From the NCBI RefSeq assembly GCF_002101705.1, contig NZ_LQPC01000050.1, forward strand, positions 38,696 to 102,695: a stretch of DNA of 64,000 nt, given 5' to 3'. Position numbers and translations under genes: made by a program. The notes beneath the pieces were generated by a model. That model had not been told where the DNA came from, searched no databases, and saw only the letters and a list, made by a program, of their open reading frames with translations. The DNA comes from Mycolicibacterium iranicum (GTDB taxonomy: Bacteria > Actinomycetota > Actinomycetes > Mycobacteriales > Mycobacteriaceae). Below are positions 15,908 through 24,619 of the stretch, in pieces (the stretch's first letter is position 1; the number at the start of each line of letters is the position of its first letter).

Positions 15908-16801
15908 GTGCGTATCGGGATGACGATGCCGGTGATGGAGCCCAATCTCGACAGGGCCACGTTGAAGTCGTGGGCGCAACTGGTCGACGGCGGTCCCTTC
16001 TCCTCGCTGTGCTGGGGCGAGCGCATCGCGTTCGACAATCCAGAGAGCCTGACGCTGCTCGGTGCGCTCGCGGCGTGGACGGACCGGGTGCGGTTGGTGA
16101 CGACGGTGGTGATCCCGCAGCTGCACGACCCGGTGATGCTGGCCAAACAGCTGGCGACCGGCGATCTCCTCTGCGGCGGGCGGCTGACAGTCGGCGTCGG
16201 CGTCGGTGGGCGCCACGAGGATTACCTCGCTGTGGGTGCCGACCCGTCCACGCAGACGATGCGTCAGATGGCCGAGCGCGTGGCCGTCATGAAGCGCGTG
16301 TGGGCGGGGGAGAAGATCACCGATTCGACGCTGCCCGTGGGCCCGCCGCCGGTGCAGCCGGGCGGCCCCGAGTTGCAGGTCGGCACGTTAGGGCCCAAGA
16401 CGATTCGCAGTGCCGCCGCCTGGGCCGACGGTGTCGCCGGGATGACGCTGGATCTGGCCCTCGACAAGCAGAACGAACTGTTCGACGTCGCTCGTGACGC
16501 GTGGCGGCAGGCGGGAAAGGCGACCCCGCACCTGGCCACGTCCTTCTGGTTCGCTCTCGGCGACGGCGACGGGCCGCGCGAGCAGGTGCACCGCCATCTG
16601 CTCCGATACATGAACTGGATCCCGTCGGAGTTCGTCGACTCCATGGCGCCGACCACCGGCTTCGCGGGCACCGTTGATGACCTGCGCGGCGTGCTGCAGC
16701 GCTTCGCCGACATCGGCACCGACGAGGTTCATCTGATCCCGACGAGCTCGGACATCGATCAGGTACGCCAGGCTGCCGAGGTGGTTGCCGACCTGGGCTG
16801 A
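15908..16801 (+). CDS. LLM-class flavin- or F420-dependent oxidoreductase
   Basis: 297 aa from a GTG. It is a bacterial luciferase-like TIM barrel: MRIGMTMPVMEP, RVRLVTTVVIPQLHDPVMLAKQLATGDLLCGGRLTVGVGVGG, then the substrate region. In mycobacteria most such proteins use coenzyme F420, so F420 is the more likely cofactor. The reaction is unknown. It follows the TehA-like gene by 32 bp on the same strand. Confidence 0.87.
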   Translation: MRIGMTMPVMEPNLDRATLKSWAQLVDGGPFSSLCWGERIAFDNPESLTLLGALAAWTDRVRLVTTVVIPQLHDPVMLAKQLATGDLLCGGRLTVGVGVGGRHEDYLAVGADPSTQTMRQMAERVAVMKRVWAGEKITDSTLPVGPPPVQPGGPELQVGTLGPKTIRSAAAWADGVAGMTLDLALDKQNELFDVARDAWRQAGKATPHLATSFWFALGDGDGPREQVHRHLLRYMNWIPSEFVDSMAPTTGFAGTVDDLRGVLQRFADIGTDEVHLIPTSSDIDQVRQAAEVVADLG

Positions 16802-16820
16802 CCAACGGCAAGCTTCTCGC

Positions 16821-17501
16821 ATGCACACCGCCAAAGCGTTGCCGCCCATCGTGTCGCGCGCCGAATGGGAAGTCGCACGCGCCGAACTCCTCGTGCGGGA
16901 GAAGGAGCTGTTCCGGCTGAAAGACGCTGTCAGCGCTCAGCGCCGCAGGCTGCCGATGGTCCAGATCGACGAACCCTACGTCTTCGACACCGAATCAGGG
17001 CCACTGACCCTGCTCGACTTGTTCGACGGCCGCAGCCAGTTGATCGTCCAGCACTTCATGTTCGGATCCGATTGGGACGAGGGGTGTTCCGGCTGTTCCA
17101 TGATGGCCGACCACATCGGTCCGCTGTCGCATCTTTACGCCAAAGACACGTCGCTCGTACTGGTGTCCCGTGCACCGGTCGGCAAGATCGTCGCCTTCAA
17201 GGACCGGATGGAATGGGACCTGCCATGGGTGTCATCCGGCCGCAGCACGTTCAACGAGGACTTTCGCGTCACCGTCGACGGCGAAGAGCGTCACGCGATC
17301 AGCGCGTTCCTTCGTGACGGCGACAGGGTTTTCCACACCTGGCAGACGTTCGACCGGGGCGAGGAACCCTTCATGGTGGTGTTCGATCTGCTGGACGTCA
17401 CCGCGTACGGCCGGCAGGAGACGTGGGAGGACTCACCGCAGGGATGGCCGCAGAAGCCACCCTATGAGTGGATGCGACTCCACGACGCGTATGAAAGCTA
17501 G
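16821..17501 (+). CDS. DUF899 thioredoxin-like-fold protein
   Basis: 226 aa from the ATG at 16821. It opens with a helical segment (REKELFRLKDAVSAQRRRLP) and continues into VQHFMFGSDWDEGCSGCSMMADHIG, the typical DUF899 signature with a CxxC pair in a thioredoxin-like position. A conserved SSGRSTFNEDF follows. The catalytic role of the family is not established. The stop TAG overlaps the stop of the convergent small gene through a shared CTAG at 17498-17501. Confidence 0.85.
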   Translation: MHTAKALPPIVSRAEWEVARAELLVREKELFRLKDAVSAQRRRLPMVQIDEPYVFDTESGPLTLLDLFDGRSQLIVQHFMFGSDWDEGCSGCSMMADHIGPLSHLYAKDTSLVLVSRAPVGKIVAFKDRMEWDLPWVSSGRSTFNEDFRVTVDGEERHAISAFLRDGDRVFHTWQTFDRGEEPFMVVFDLLDVTAYGRQETWEDSPQGWPQKPPYEWMRLHDAYES

Positions 17502-17719
17502 CGCAACCACTTCCACGGCTTGTCCCAGTGACCCGGGGGAACTCCGACCCACTGACCGATGTGCCCGGGCGGCACGTTGACGATCTGTCCGACATGCCCC
17601 GGCGGCGGCGGCGCGGGCCACCAGTGTGGATCCGCAGCAGCCTGACCGGCGCCGGCCAGCACACCGACACTTAACCCGCCGGCGGCGATCGCGGCCACCA
17701 CATACTTCTTCGCCTGCAT
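17498..17719 (-). CDS. Small secreted protein with PPGH repeats
   Basis: 73 aa from the ATG at 17719, preceded by AGGAG. A Sec signal peptide (MQAKKYVVAAIAAGGLSVGVLAGAGQAAA) is followed by a mature part of about 44 residues with three spaced copies of P-P-G-H (PPPPGHVGQIVNV, PPGHIGQWVGV, PPGHWDKPW), each about 12 residues apart. The His, Trp and Pro content suggests a surface or metal-binding peptide, but nothing proves it. A longer reading frame to 17869 was rejected because the signal peptide would then be internal. Confidence 0.75.
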   Translation of the reverse strand: MQAKKYVVAAIAAGGLSVGVLAGAGQAAADPHWWPAPPPPGHVGQIVNVPPGHIGQWVGVPPGHWDKPWKWLR

Positions 17720-18062
17720 CGTGCACTCCTTGCCTGATTGGATGCTCGTTTCAGGGTGTTCTTCGGTTATATCGCGAGCGGCATCTAAGCCGTTAACCCA
17801 TGGCGGAGTTGAAATAGTCCCAAGGACGAAGTCTGACGCCAACGATAAATTCTGGATCCAGTGCAGCAAACGGTCTGGGGCGAGTTACCGCAAACCGTGC
17901 TGGTCGAGCGCTTACTTAGCCCGCCGCTGTTTTTGCTGCTCAGATCCAAGAAATTTCGGGATTTGATCTTGAGAGATGTGGGGTAACCCCCGCAGCACAC
18001 GATGTAGGGCATTACCGGTGAGCTACAGCAACGCCGTGTCGCGGCGAGAAAGCGAGACGCAG
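17720..18062. other. 343-bp intergenic region upstream of the repeat protein/M50 pair
   Basis: This stretch is more AT-rich than its surroundings and separates a minus-strand gene from a plus-strand one, so it should hold two divergent promoters. A short dyad GGGGT-A-ACCCC lies at 17980-17990. I saw no convincing gene and no well-spaced -35/-10 pair. Confidence 0.5.
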
Positions 18063-18818
18063 ATGAGCGCGCAAGGGCTGAGTCCTGAAGAGTTGATGGC
18101 AGAGAGCGCGATCGCGCTGCCGGACAAAGAAGTGGTGTCGATCCTCGACCTCAACGCCGATGTCGACGTGGCCATCGATGCCGCGTCACCCATCGATCTG
18201 GCTGCCGCGGCGAATCTCAACGTTGCGGCCCCGATCGACGCCGCCGCCGGTGCCAACGTCCTGACCTACGGTTCGGGAAGCCAGGCCACCGTGGATCAGG
18301 GCACTTCGATCGAGCAGATGCTGGATGCCGACGCGTATGCCACCTCCACTCAGGTCAGTGGCATCGACCAGGGCGGCATGGACACCGACGACGACGAGGT
18401 TCCTGACGGCGGCACCGGAACGGACGACGGTGGAACAACGGAGGGAACCGGCGTGACGGACACGTCGGTGGACACCAGCCCCGGCGCGCTCCTCGACGGC
18501 AACCTGCTGAATGTCAACGTCAACGTGGACCTCGATTCCGACCTCGCGGCCCCGATCAGCGGAGCGGTCGCGGCCAACGCCAACGTCGCGGCGCCGATCA
18601 ACGCCGGCGTGTCCGCCAACATCGGCTCGATCGACTCCGACGCGATTTCGGTGGCCGAGCAGGACGCCATCATCAAGCAAACGGTGGTCGGAGAAGCCGT
18701 TGCCGAAGCCGATCAGAACTCCACGATCTCGCAGGGTGACGGAGACGCCGACAGCGGCACGGACGCGGCTTCGGATTCCGGATCCTCGGATGCCGGCAGT
18801 GACGGTTCCGCAGCCTGA
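18063..18818 (+). CDS. Acidic repeat protein with leader-like N-terminus, candidate substrate of the adjacent M50 protease
   Basis: 251 aa, no Cys, no signal peptide, strongly acidic. The N-terminus (residues 6-29) reads LSPEELMAESAIALPDKEVV and resembles RiPP-type leader peptides in its EEL-x2-ES-x2-ALP-x-(K/R)E pattern. Two related blocks of about 74 residues follow: 30-103 (ANLNVAAPIDAAAGANV) and 149-224 (AANANVAAPINAGVSANI). They are separated by an Asp/Gly/Thr-rich linker (104-147), and the tail is Asp/Ser-rich. The ATG at 18063 follows GAGAAAGCGAG; an in-frame GTG at 18018 is possible. It lies 27 bp before the M50 gene. Function is unknown. Confidence 0.75.
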   Translation: MSAQGLSPEELMAESAIALPDKEVVSILDLNADVDVAIDAASPIDLAAAANLNVAAPIDAAAGANVLTYGSGSQATVDQGTSIEQMLDADAYATSTQVSGIDQGGMDTDDDEVPDGGTGTDDGGTTEGTGVTDTSVDTSPGALLDGNLLNVNVNVDLDSDLAAPISGAVAANANVAAPINAGVSANIGSIDSDAISVAEQDAIIKQTVVGEAVAEADQNSTISQGDGDADSGTDAASDSGSSDAGSDGSAA

Positions 18819-18845
18819 GATACCTGAGTTAACCGAGGGATTCCC

Positions 18846-21353
18846 GTGACCACCATGGGCGCCGAGCCGACCCAGGTCGTGCTTCGACGTGCGGACGGTG
18901 TCGAACTGATCGGCGAGATGGTGGGATCCGGATATCGGGTCCCACCATCGCTGGCCCGCCGCGCCGATGGTCAGACCGTGCAGTTGACACCGCTTCTGTA
19001 TGCGGTGCTGCACCAGATCGACGGTGAGAAGTCCGCCGCGGAGGTCGCTGCTGCGGTGTCGGCGTCGACCGGGCGAACCATCAACGAGGACAACGTCTCT
19101 CAGCTCGTCGACGAAAAGTTGCGCCCCCTCGGGTTGTTGACGCTGACCGACGGTAGCCAGCCTGTCGTTCGCAAACGGGACCCTCTGCTCGGGTTGCGAT
19201 TTCGCTACGCCGTCACTGACCCCGAGCGCACCAGAGCGTTCACCGACCCGTTCCGGATTCTGTTCCGGCCGTGGGTCACGCTCCCTGCACTTGCGGCCTT
19301 CGCCGTGGTCTGTTGGTGGGTGTTCTTCGAGAAGGGTCTGGCGTCGGCCGCCCATGATGCATTCGAGCGGCCAGGACTCCTGATCCTCGTCTTCGCGGTC
19401 ACGATCGTGTCCGCTGGATTTCACGAATTCGGGCATGCTGCGGCGGCACGCTACGGCGGCGCCACTCCCGGTGTCATGGGGTTCGGCGTCTATCTGGTGT
19501 GGCCGGCGTTCTACACCGATGTCACCGACTCCTATCGCCTGGGCCGATGGGGCCGGATCCGAACCGACCTGGGCGGCTTGTACTTCAACGCTCTCGTCGC
19601 CATCGCGATCACCGGGCTGTGGTTGTGGCTCGGATACGACGCCCTACTGCTCGTCGTCGCCACGCAGATCCTGCAGATGCTGCGCCAACTCGCGCCGTTG
19701 GTGCGATTCGACGGCTACCACGTGCTCGCCGACGTCACGGGAGTGCCAGACCTCTACTCACGCATAAAGCCGACGCTGCTGGGTGCCCTGCCGTGGCGGT
19801 GGGGGGATCCGCACGCCCGCCTGCTGAAGCCCTGGGCACGAATCGTGGTGACACTGTGGGTGATTGTGGTCGTCCCGTTGCTTCTTGCGACCGTGGCGAT
19901 CGCTGTGTGGGCGCTGCCGAGGGTGCTCGGCAGCGCGTGGGCCGGGTTGCAGAAGCAGCAGGACGTACTCGCGACGGCATGGGAGGATGGCGATGTCATT
20001 CAGATGATCGCCCGCGTGCTGGCGATGATCGCCATCGTCATCCCGGTCGCCGGAGTGCTCTACATGTTGGGCCGACTCGTGCGCCGCAGCAGCGCCGGGG
20101 TCTGGAAGTCGACTGCGGGCAAGCCCGTGATGCGCATGTTCGCCGTCGCCGCCGGCATGGCCATCGGGTGCGGTGTCGCCTATGCGTGGTGGCCGGGGGA
20201 GGCGAATTACCGGCCGATCCAGCCGTGGGAGCGTGGAACGATTGGCGACATCGTCTATGCGTTGGACGTCGGACGTTTGTCCAATTCGGCGGGCGGGGAC
20301 GCAGATCCGCGCGCGGTGGCGTCGTCTCGCGCGCTGGTCAACGGTCAGCAGGGTGTCATGCAGGCGGTCTGGGACACCAGTTCCGCAATGCCGACGAAGC
20401 AATCCCCGCAACTTGCGCTGGTGCTCACCCCTGTGTCTGGGCCGGAGATGCGCGGCGGAAGCGGTGCAGGATCGACGGCGACCATATCGTCGCGTCGGGG
20501 TTGGGTCTTCCCGGTCGACAAGCCGCTGGCCCCTGAGCCCGGGGATGTCCAAGCGCTGGCGATCAACACCACAGATGGCACCACCGAATACGAAGCCGCG
20601 TTCGCGATGGTCTGGGTCACCGACGACTCCGATGCGATGAATGTCAACGAGGCGCAGGCCTACGCATCCTGCAATTCGTGTGCGGCCGTAGCGGTTGCGT
20701 ACCAGGTCGTCTTCGTCGTCGACGGCGACGACACCGACGACAACGTGGTGGCCCCGCAGAACCTCGCCGGCGCGCTGAACTACGAATGCGTGAATTGCCT
20801 GACCTACGCGCTGGCGCGCCAAGTGTTCGTCACCCTCGACGAGCCGCTGTCGGAAGACACCATGCGGCAGCTCGACGAGGTGTGGTCGGAGATAAAGATG
20901 TTCGAGTTGCAGATCGAGCTCGGAATACTGCGTCCCGAGGAGATCGAGACACGAATCGGCGAGTACACCGAGCAGATCCTCGCGATCGTGGCTGCCGAAC
21001 AACCGGAAGCCGCTGCGTCGCATACGGAATCGTCCACTGCGCCGACGACCACGACCAGCGGCGCGCCGACGACCACAAGTTCCCCCACGTCCGCGGTACC
21101 CACGACCTCCTCCACGTCCAGCGCGACCGCCACCAGTGCACCAGCGGAATCGACCGCGCCCACGACGTCAGCCGGCAGCACCGTCGTCGCCGAGCCGACC
21201 CCGACCGCCACGCCGGAGCCGACAGCTACGGCGGAGACCGCGACAAGCGACCCGAGCACGTCGACGGACACCGTCGTGGACAACACCGCCGACACCGACA
21301 CTGGCGCCACGTCGGACGGTACTTCCTCGGCGGGTTCCGCCGAGTCGCCGTGA
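18846..21353 (+). CDS. PqqD-like/M50 membrane zinc metalloprotease with twin CxxC extracytoplasmic domain
   Basis: 835 aa from a GTG (an ATG at 18855 is possible). Residues 30-105 look like a PqqD-type winged fold that binds leader peptides (TPLLYAVLHQIDGEKSAAEVA). The membrane part (about 143-450) has the M50 zinc site HEFGH at 193-197 and the distal acidic motif RFDGYHVLAD with D289, as in the 'putative peptide zinc metalloprotease' group. After the last span (about 429-449) an exported domain carries two related motifs, C609-x2-C612 and C648-x2-C651, each followed by an A-x-(A/R)-x-QV-F-V pattern. A Ser/Thr/Pro/Glu-rich tail fills about 720-835. It probably cleaves or exports the upstream protein. 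Confidence 0.8.
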   Translation: MTTMGAEPTQVVLRRADGVELIGEMVGSGYRVPPSLARRADGQTVQLTPLLYAVLHQIDGEKSAAEVAAAVSASTGRTINEDNVSQLVDEKLRPLGLLTLTDGSQPVVRKRDPLLGLRFRYAVTDPERTRAFTDPFRILFRPWVTLPALAAFAVVCWWVFFEKGLASAAHDAFERPGLLILVFAVTIVSAGFHEFGHAAAARYGGATPGVMGFGVYLVWPAFYTDVTDSYRLGRWGRIRTDLGGLYFNALVAIAITGLWLWLGYDALLLVVATQILQMLRQLAPLVRFDGYHVLADVTGVPDLYSRIKPTLLGALPWRWGDPHARLLKPWARIVVTLWVIVVVPLLLATVAIAVWALPRVLGSAWAGLQKQQDVLATAWEDGDVIQMIARVLAMIAIVIPVAGVLYMLGRLVRRSSAGVWKSTAGKPVMRMFAVAAGMAIGCGVAYAWWPGEANYRPIQPWERGTIGDIVYALDVGRLSNSAGGDADPRAVASSRALVNGQQGVMQAVWDTSSAMPTKQSPQLALVLTPVSGPEMRGGSGAGSTATISSRRGWVFPVDKPLAPEPGDVQALAINTTDGTTEYEAAFAMVWVTDDSDAMNVNEAQAYASCNSCAAVAVAYQVVFVVDGDDTDDNVVAPQNLAGALNYECVNCLTYALARQVFVTLDEPLSEDTMRQLDEVWSEIKMFELQIELGILRPEEIETRIGEYTEQILAIVAAEQPEAAASHTESSTAPTTTTSGAPTTTSSPTSAVPTTSSTSSATATSAPAESTAPTTSAGSTVVAEPTPTATPEPTATAETATSDPSTSTDTVVDNTADTDTGATSDGTSSAGSAESP

Positions 21354-21365
21354 GGCGTGTGCGGC

Positions 21366-22472
21366 CTAGACCGAGACGACCTCGTAGTCGCCGAGGCGGC
21401 CGATCAGCACGTGCAGCTGGTCCTGCGTCGAGCCGAACGTGTTCTCGATGGCGGTGAGCCGTGCCGCGTAATGGGCGATCGGGTATTCGGCGGTCACGCC
21501 GATGCCGCCGTGCAGTTGGATGGACTCCTGGGCGATGTGGCGACCAGAACGGCCGATCTGCAGCTTCGCCCTGGCGGCCTTGGTCGGGTCGAGGTCGCCA
21601 TCGGCGACCGACATCGCCGAGTAGAGCGCCATGCTACGGGCCAGCTCGAGCGAGACGTACATGTCGGCGGCGCGTTGAGTCAGCGTCTGGAATTTGCTCA
21701 GAGTGACGCCGAATTGCTTGCGCTGCGTGAGGTATTCGGATGTCAGGCGCAGCGCCTCCTCCATGGCCCCGAGGGCTTCGGCGCACAGGCCGGACAGGAT
21801 CCGCACCACGGCGCGGGAGATCGCGCCCGATGCGTCGGTCGGCTCCCCCAGCGGTTCAGCGGACACCTTGTCGAAGTCGATCTCGGCACCGCGCTGACCG
21901 TCGAAGGTTCGATAGTTCTTGCGTTGCACCGCCTCGCCGTCGACGAGGAACAGTCCGGTACCGCCGTCGGGCAGCGCGGCGCTGACGATCAACGTGTCCG
22001 CGCAGTCGCCGGCCAGCACGGGGTTCTTCCGGCCCGAGATCGTCCACGAATCCCCTTCGCGCACAGCCTTGGTGGTGACCACGGCGACAGGTTGCCGCAT
22101 TCCGGGCTCCAGGTGCGCGAACGCCAGTAGGCGCTCGCCGGCAGCCACCTCGTCCAACAGGGCCCGCTGCTCCACGCTGCCGACATCGGCGATGATCGCA
22201 CCGGGGCCCAGAGCGGCATGCAGCACAGGCTCGGGTGCCAGCCGTCTTCCGACCTCGGTGAGCACCACCTGGACTTCGATCTGGCCGCCGGCGTCTTCGT
22301 CGAAGCCGAGCCCCAGGACACCGACTTCGGCGAGCTGAGTCCAGACGTCACGGCTCCAGCCGGGATCATTGTCGATGGTCTTGAGTCGGCTCTCGGGGTC
22401 GTACTTGCGCGACAGCATGTCGCGTGTGGTGTCGCGGAGCAGGGCCTGCTCTTCGCTGAGTTGAAAGTCCAT
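21366..22472 (-). CDS. Acyl-CoA dehydrogenase (FadE type), shorter partner
   Basis: 368 aa. The acyl-CoA dehydrogenase fold is evident from MDFQLSEEQALLRDTTRDML, TSEYLTQRKQFGVTLSKFQTLTQRAADMY and QLHGGIGVTAEYPIAHYAARL. Where many single enzymes carry the catalytic Glu (YEGT), this chain reads TFGST. It lies 8 bp after another fadE. In mycobacterial steroid degradation, paired FadE proteins form alpha2-beta2 heterotetramers with split active sites, and the same is likely here. Substrate is unknown. It converges on the M50 gene with 12 bp between stops. Confidence 0.9.
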   Translation of the reverse strand: MDFQLSEEQALLRDTTRDMLSRKYDPESRLKTIDNDPGWSRDVWTQLAEVGVLGLGFDEDAGGQIEVQVVLTEVGRRLAPEPVLHAALGPGAIIADVGSVEQRALLDEVAAGERLLAFAHLEPGMRQPVAVVTTKAVREGDSWTISGRKNPVLAGDCADTLIVSAALPDGGTGLFLVDGEAVQRKNYRTFDGQRGAEIDFDKVSAEPLGEPTDASGAISRAVVRILSGLCAEALGAMEEALRLTSEYLTQRKQFGVTLSKFQTLTQRAADMYVSLELARSMALYSAMSVADGDLDPTKAARAKLQIGRSGRHIAQESIQLHGGIGVTAEYPIAHYAARLTAIENTFGSTQDQLHVLIGRLGDYEVVSV

Positions 22473-22480
22473 GTCTTACC

Positions 22481-23638
22481 TCACAATCCGAGGATGGTCG
22501 ACGCGATGATGGTGCGCTGGACCTCGTTGCTGCCGCCGTAGATGGAGGTCTTGCGGTAGTTGAGGTAGCGCGGGGCGCTGTGCTGGGCCCAGCCGGCCGA
22601 GGCGATGCCCTCGCCGTCGAACGGCAGCGCGTCGGGTCCGGCGACCTCCATCAACAGCTCGGTGGCGACCTGCTGCAGCTGGCTGCCCCGCAGTTTCAGT
22701 ACGGACGACGCGGGATTGAGCTTTCCGTCCTTGGAGCCCGACGCCACCCGCATCTGCGTCAGTTCCAGTGCGAGGATGTCGTTTTCGAGTTCGGCGAGCC
22801 GGGCCGCGAACAACGGATCGTCGATCAGGCCGCTGCTCTGTGCGCGTTCCTTGACCTCGGAGATCCGCAGTTTGGTTCGACCCACCTGGGCAATGCCGTT
22901 GCGCTCGTTGCCCAGGAGGTACTTCGCGTAACCCCAGCCCTGGTTCTCCTCGCCGACGAGCTGGTCGGCAGGCACCCGGACATCTTCGAAGAAGACCTCG
23001 TTGACCTCGTAGCTGCCGTCGATGAGCTTGATCGGCCGCAGCGTGATGCCCGGGGTGTTCATGTCGATGAGCAGGAACGAGATTCCGGCCTGCTTCTTCG
23101 GGGCATTCGGGTCGGTGCGCACCAGGCAGAAGATCCAATCGGCGTACTGCCCGAGGGTGGTCCATGTCTTCTGGCCGTTCACCACATAGGTGTCACCGTC
23201 CCGCAGCGCGGTTGTGCGCAGCGATGCCAGGTCCGACCCGGCCTCGGGCTCGGAGAAGCCCTGGCACCACCAGATGTCCACTGCGGCCGTCGGCGGCAGG
23301 AAACGCTGCTTGAGCTCTTGAGAGCCGAACTCGGCGATCACCGGACCGACCATGTTGGCATTGAATGTCAGCGGCTCGGGCACGCTGGCCAGCTGCATCT
23401 CGTCGAGCCAGATCTGCTGCTGGATCGGCGTCCAGTCTTTGCCGCCCCACTCGACCGGCCAGTTGGGGACCATCAGCCCGTGGTCGTTGAGGATCTTGTT
23501 TGCCGTGACGATGTCGTCGCGGTTGGCCTCGGAGCCGGTGCGGGTGCGCTCGCGGATCTCGGCCGGAATCTTGGTCCGGTAGAACTCGCGAAGCTCGTCG
23601 CGGAACTCGGCTTCCTCGGGCGTGAGCGCCAGCTGCAT
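22481..23638 (-). CDS. Acyl-CoA dehydrogenase (FadE type), longer partner
   Basis: 385 aa from the ATG at 23638, which follows AGGAGG. FAD-binding motifs include WWCQGFSEPEAGSDLASL and GQKTWTTLGQYADW, and the C-terminus is YGGSNEVQRTIIASTILG, where the canonical Glu of YEG is replaced by Gly. The chain probably works with the product of the adjacent gene as one enzyme oxidising an acyl-CoA at the alpha-beta bond. The context of SDRs, a DUF1214 protein and a SnoaL-like protein suggests breakdown of a steroid, terpenoid or other bulky lipid. Confidence 0.9.
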   Translation of the reverse strand: MQLALTPEEAEFRDELREFYRTKIPAEIRERTRTGSEANRDDIVTANKILNDHGLMVPNWPVEWGGKDWTPIQQQIWLDEMQLASVPEPLTFNANMVGPVIAEFGSQELKQRFLPPTAAVDIWWCQGFSEPEAGSDLASLRTTALRDGDTYVVNGQKTWTTLGQYADWIFCLVRTDPNAPKKQAGISFLLIDMNTPGITLRPIKLIDGSYEVNEVFFEDVRVPADQLVGEENQGWGYAKYLLGNERNGIAQVGRTKLRISEVKERAQSSGLIDDPLFAARLAELENDILALELTQMRVASGSKDGKLNPASSVLKLRGSQLQQVATELLMEVAGPDALPFDGEGIASAGWAQHSAPRYLNYRKTSIYGGSNEVQRTIIASTILGL

Positions 23639-23798
23639 GTGCGGCCTCCTGGTTCGTCGGCGTACCAACGGCCAGACTAACCGCTTGGTTGGGAGCCAAA
23701 CAGGGTGCCCGGTGTTCTGTCACAATGCCGACCCGGTTGACCCCAGTCCCGACGCCGAACCGCGGCTCGACCACGGGCGGCCCGGTGCCGTAGGGATG

Positions 23799-24617
23799 CT
23801 AGCTGCGCAGCGTGAACCCGGCGTCGAGCGGCCACGAGGTGCCGGTGATGAAGGCCCCTGCGTCGGACACCAGCCACGCGACCGCCGACGCGATTTCCTC
23901 GGGTTGGACGAGCGCGATCGGTAGCGCGTTCTGCTGGGACAGCAGCCATGGATCGTTGTCGGCGGCCAGTGCCATGGTCGCCTCGTTGAGAATCATGTCC
24001 GTGGCCACACCGCTGGGGTGAATGGCGTTGACGCGTATCGAATGCGGGGCGAGCTGTTGTGCCCAACCCTGCATCAGGGCGACCAGAGCGCGTTTGGACG
24101 CGGCGTAGGCCTGAAGTCCGGCGCGATCGGTGCCGGACGCCTTGATGCCCTGGGTCGAGCTGGTCAGGACGACCGAGCCCCCGCGACCGCCGGCGATCAG
24201 CGCGGGGATGGCGGCTTCGACGGTGTTCCATGCGCCGATCAGGTTCACCTCGACGATCGACCGGAAGTCGCCGGCCCGGTCGTCGCTGTCGGTCACCCGG
24301 ATCACTCCGGCGTTCGCGATGACGATGTCGAGACGACCGAATTCGCCGAGCCCGTCGGCAACGACGGAGGCCACGGCGTCGGGGTCACGGACGTCGGCCC
24401 GCCGCGCCATTATTCGACGGCCGTGCGCCTCGACCAGCCTCACGGTTTCGTTCAGATCGTCAGGGGAGGCGCCGGGGTAGCCGGTGAAGGGGAATCCTTG
24501 GCAGATGTCGAGCGCGATGACGTCGACGCCTTCACTGGCGAGCTTCACCGCGTGCGCACGGCCCATGCCCCTGGCCGCGCCAGTGACGAAGGCGACGCGG
24601 TCGGTGAGCGTGTCCAT
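23799..24617 (-). CDS. Mycofactocin-type short-chain dehydrogenase
   Basis: 272 aa from the ATG at 24617. The nucleotide motif is TGAARGMGRAHAVKLA, followed by LDIC and the extra segment GYPGASPDDLNETVRLVEAHGRRI before ADVRD. That insertion is typical of SDRs that hold NAD tightly and pass electrons to mycofactocin. The catalytic SSTQG...YAASK is intact, and NAG is present (IANAGVI). It probably oxidises a secondary alcohol on the substrate of this cluster. It starts 2 bp after the stop of the preceding SDR. Confidence 0.9.
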   Translation of the reverse strand: MDTLTDRVAFVTGAARGMGRAHAVKLASEGVDVIALDICQGFPFTGYPGASPDDLNETVRLVEAHGRRIMARRADVRDPDAVASVVADGLGEFGRLDIVIANAGVIRVTDSDDRAGDFRSIVEVNLIGAWNTVEAAIPALIAGGRGGSVVLTSSTQGIKASGTDRAGLQAYAASKRALVALMQGWAQQLAPHSIRVNAIHPSGVATDMILNEATMALAADNDPWLLSQQNALPIALVQPEEIASAVAWLVSDAGAFITGTSWPLDAGFTLRS

Positions 24618-24619
24618 CG

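Noticed and set aside
19758..21023. 421-codon minus-strand frame within the M50 gene
   Set aside because: No domain, and the plus-strand protein has zinc-site, membrane and CxxC features.
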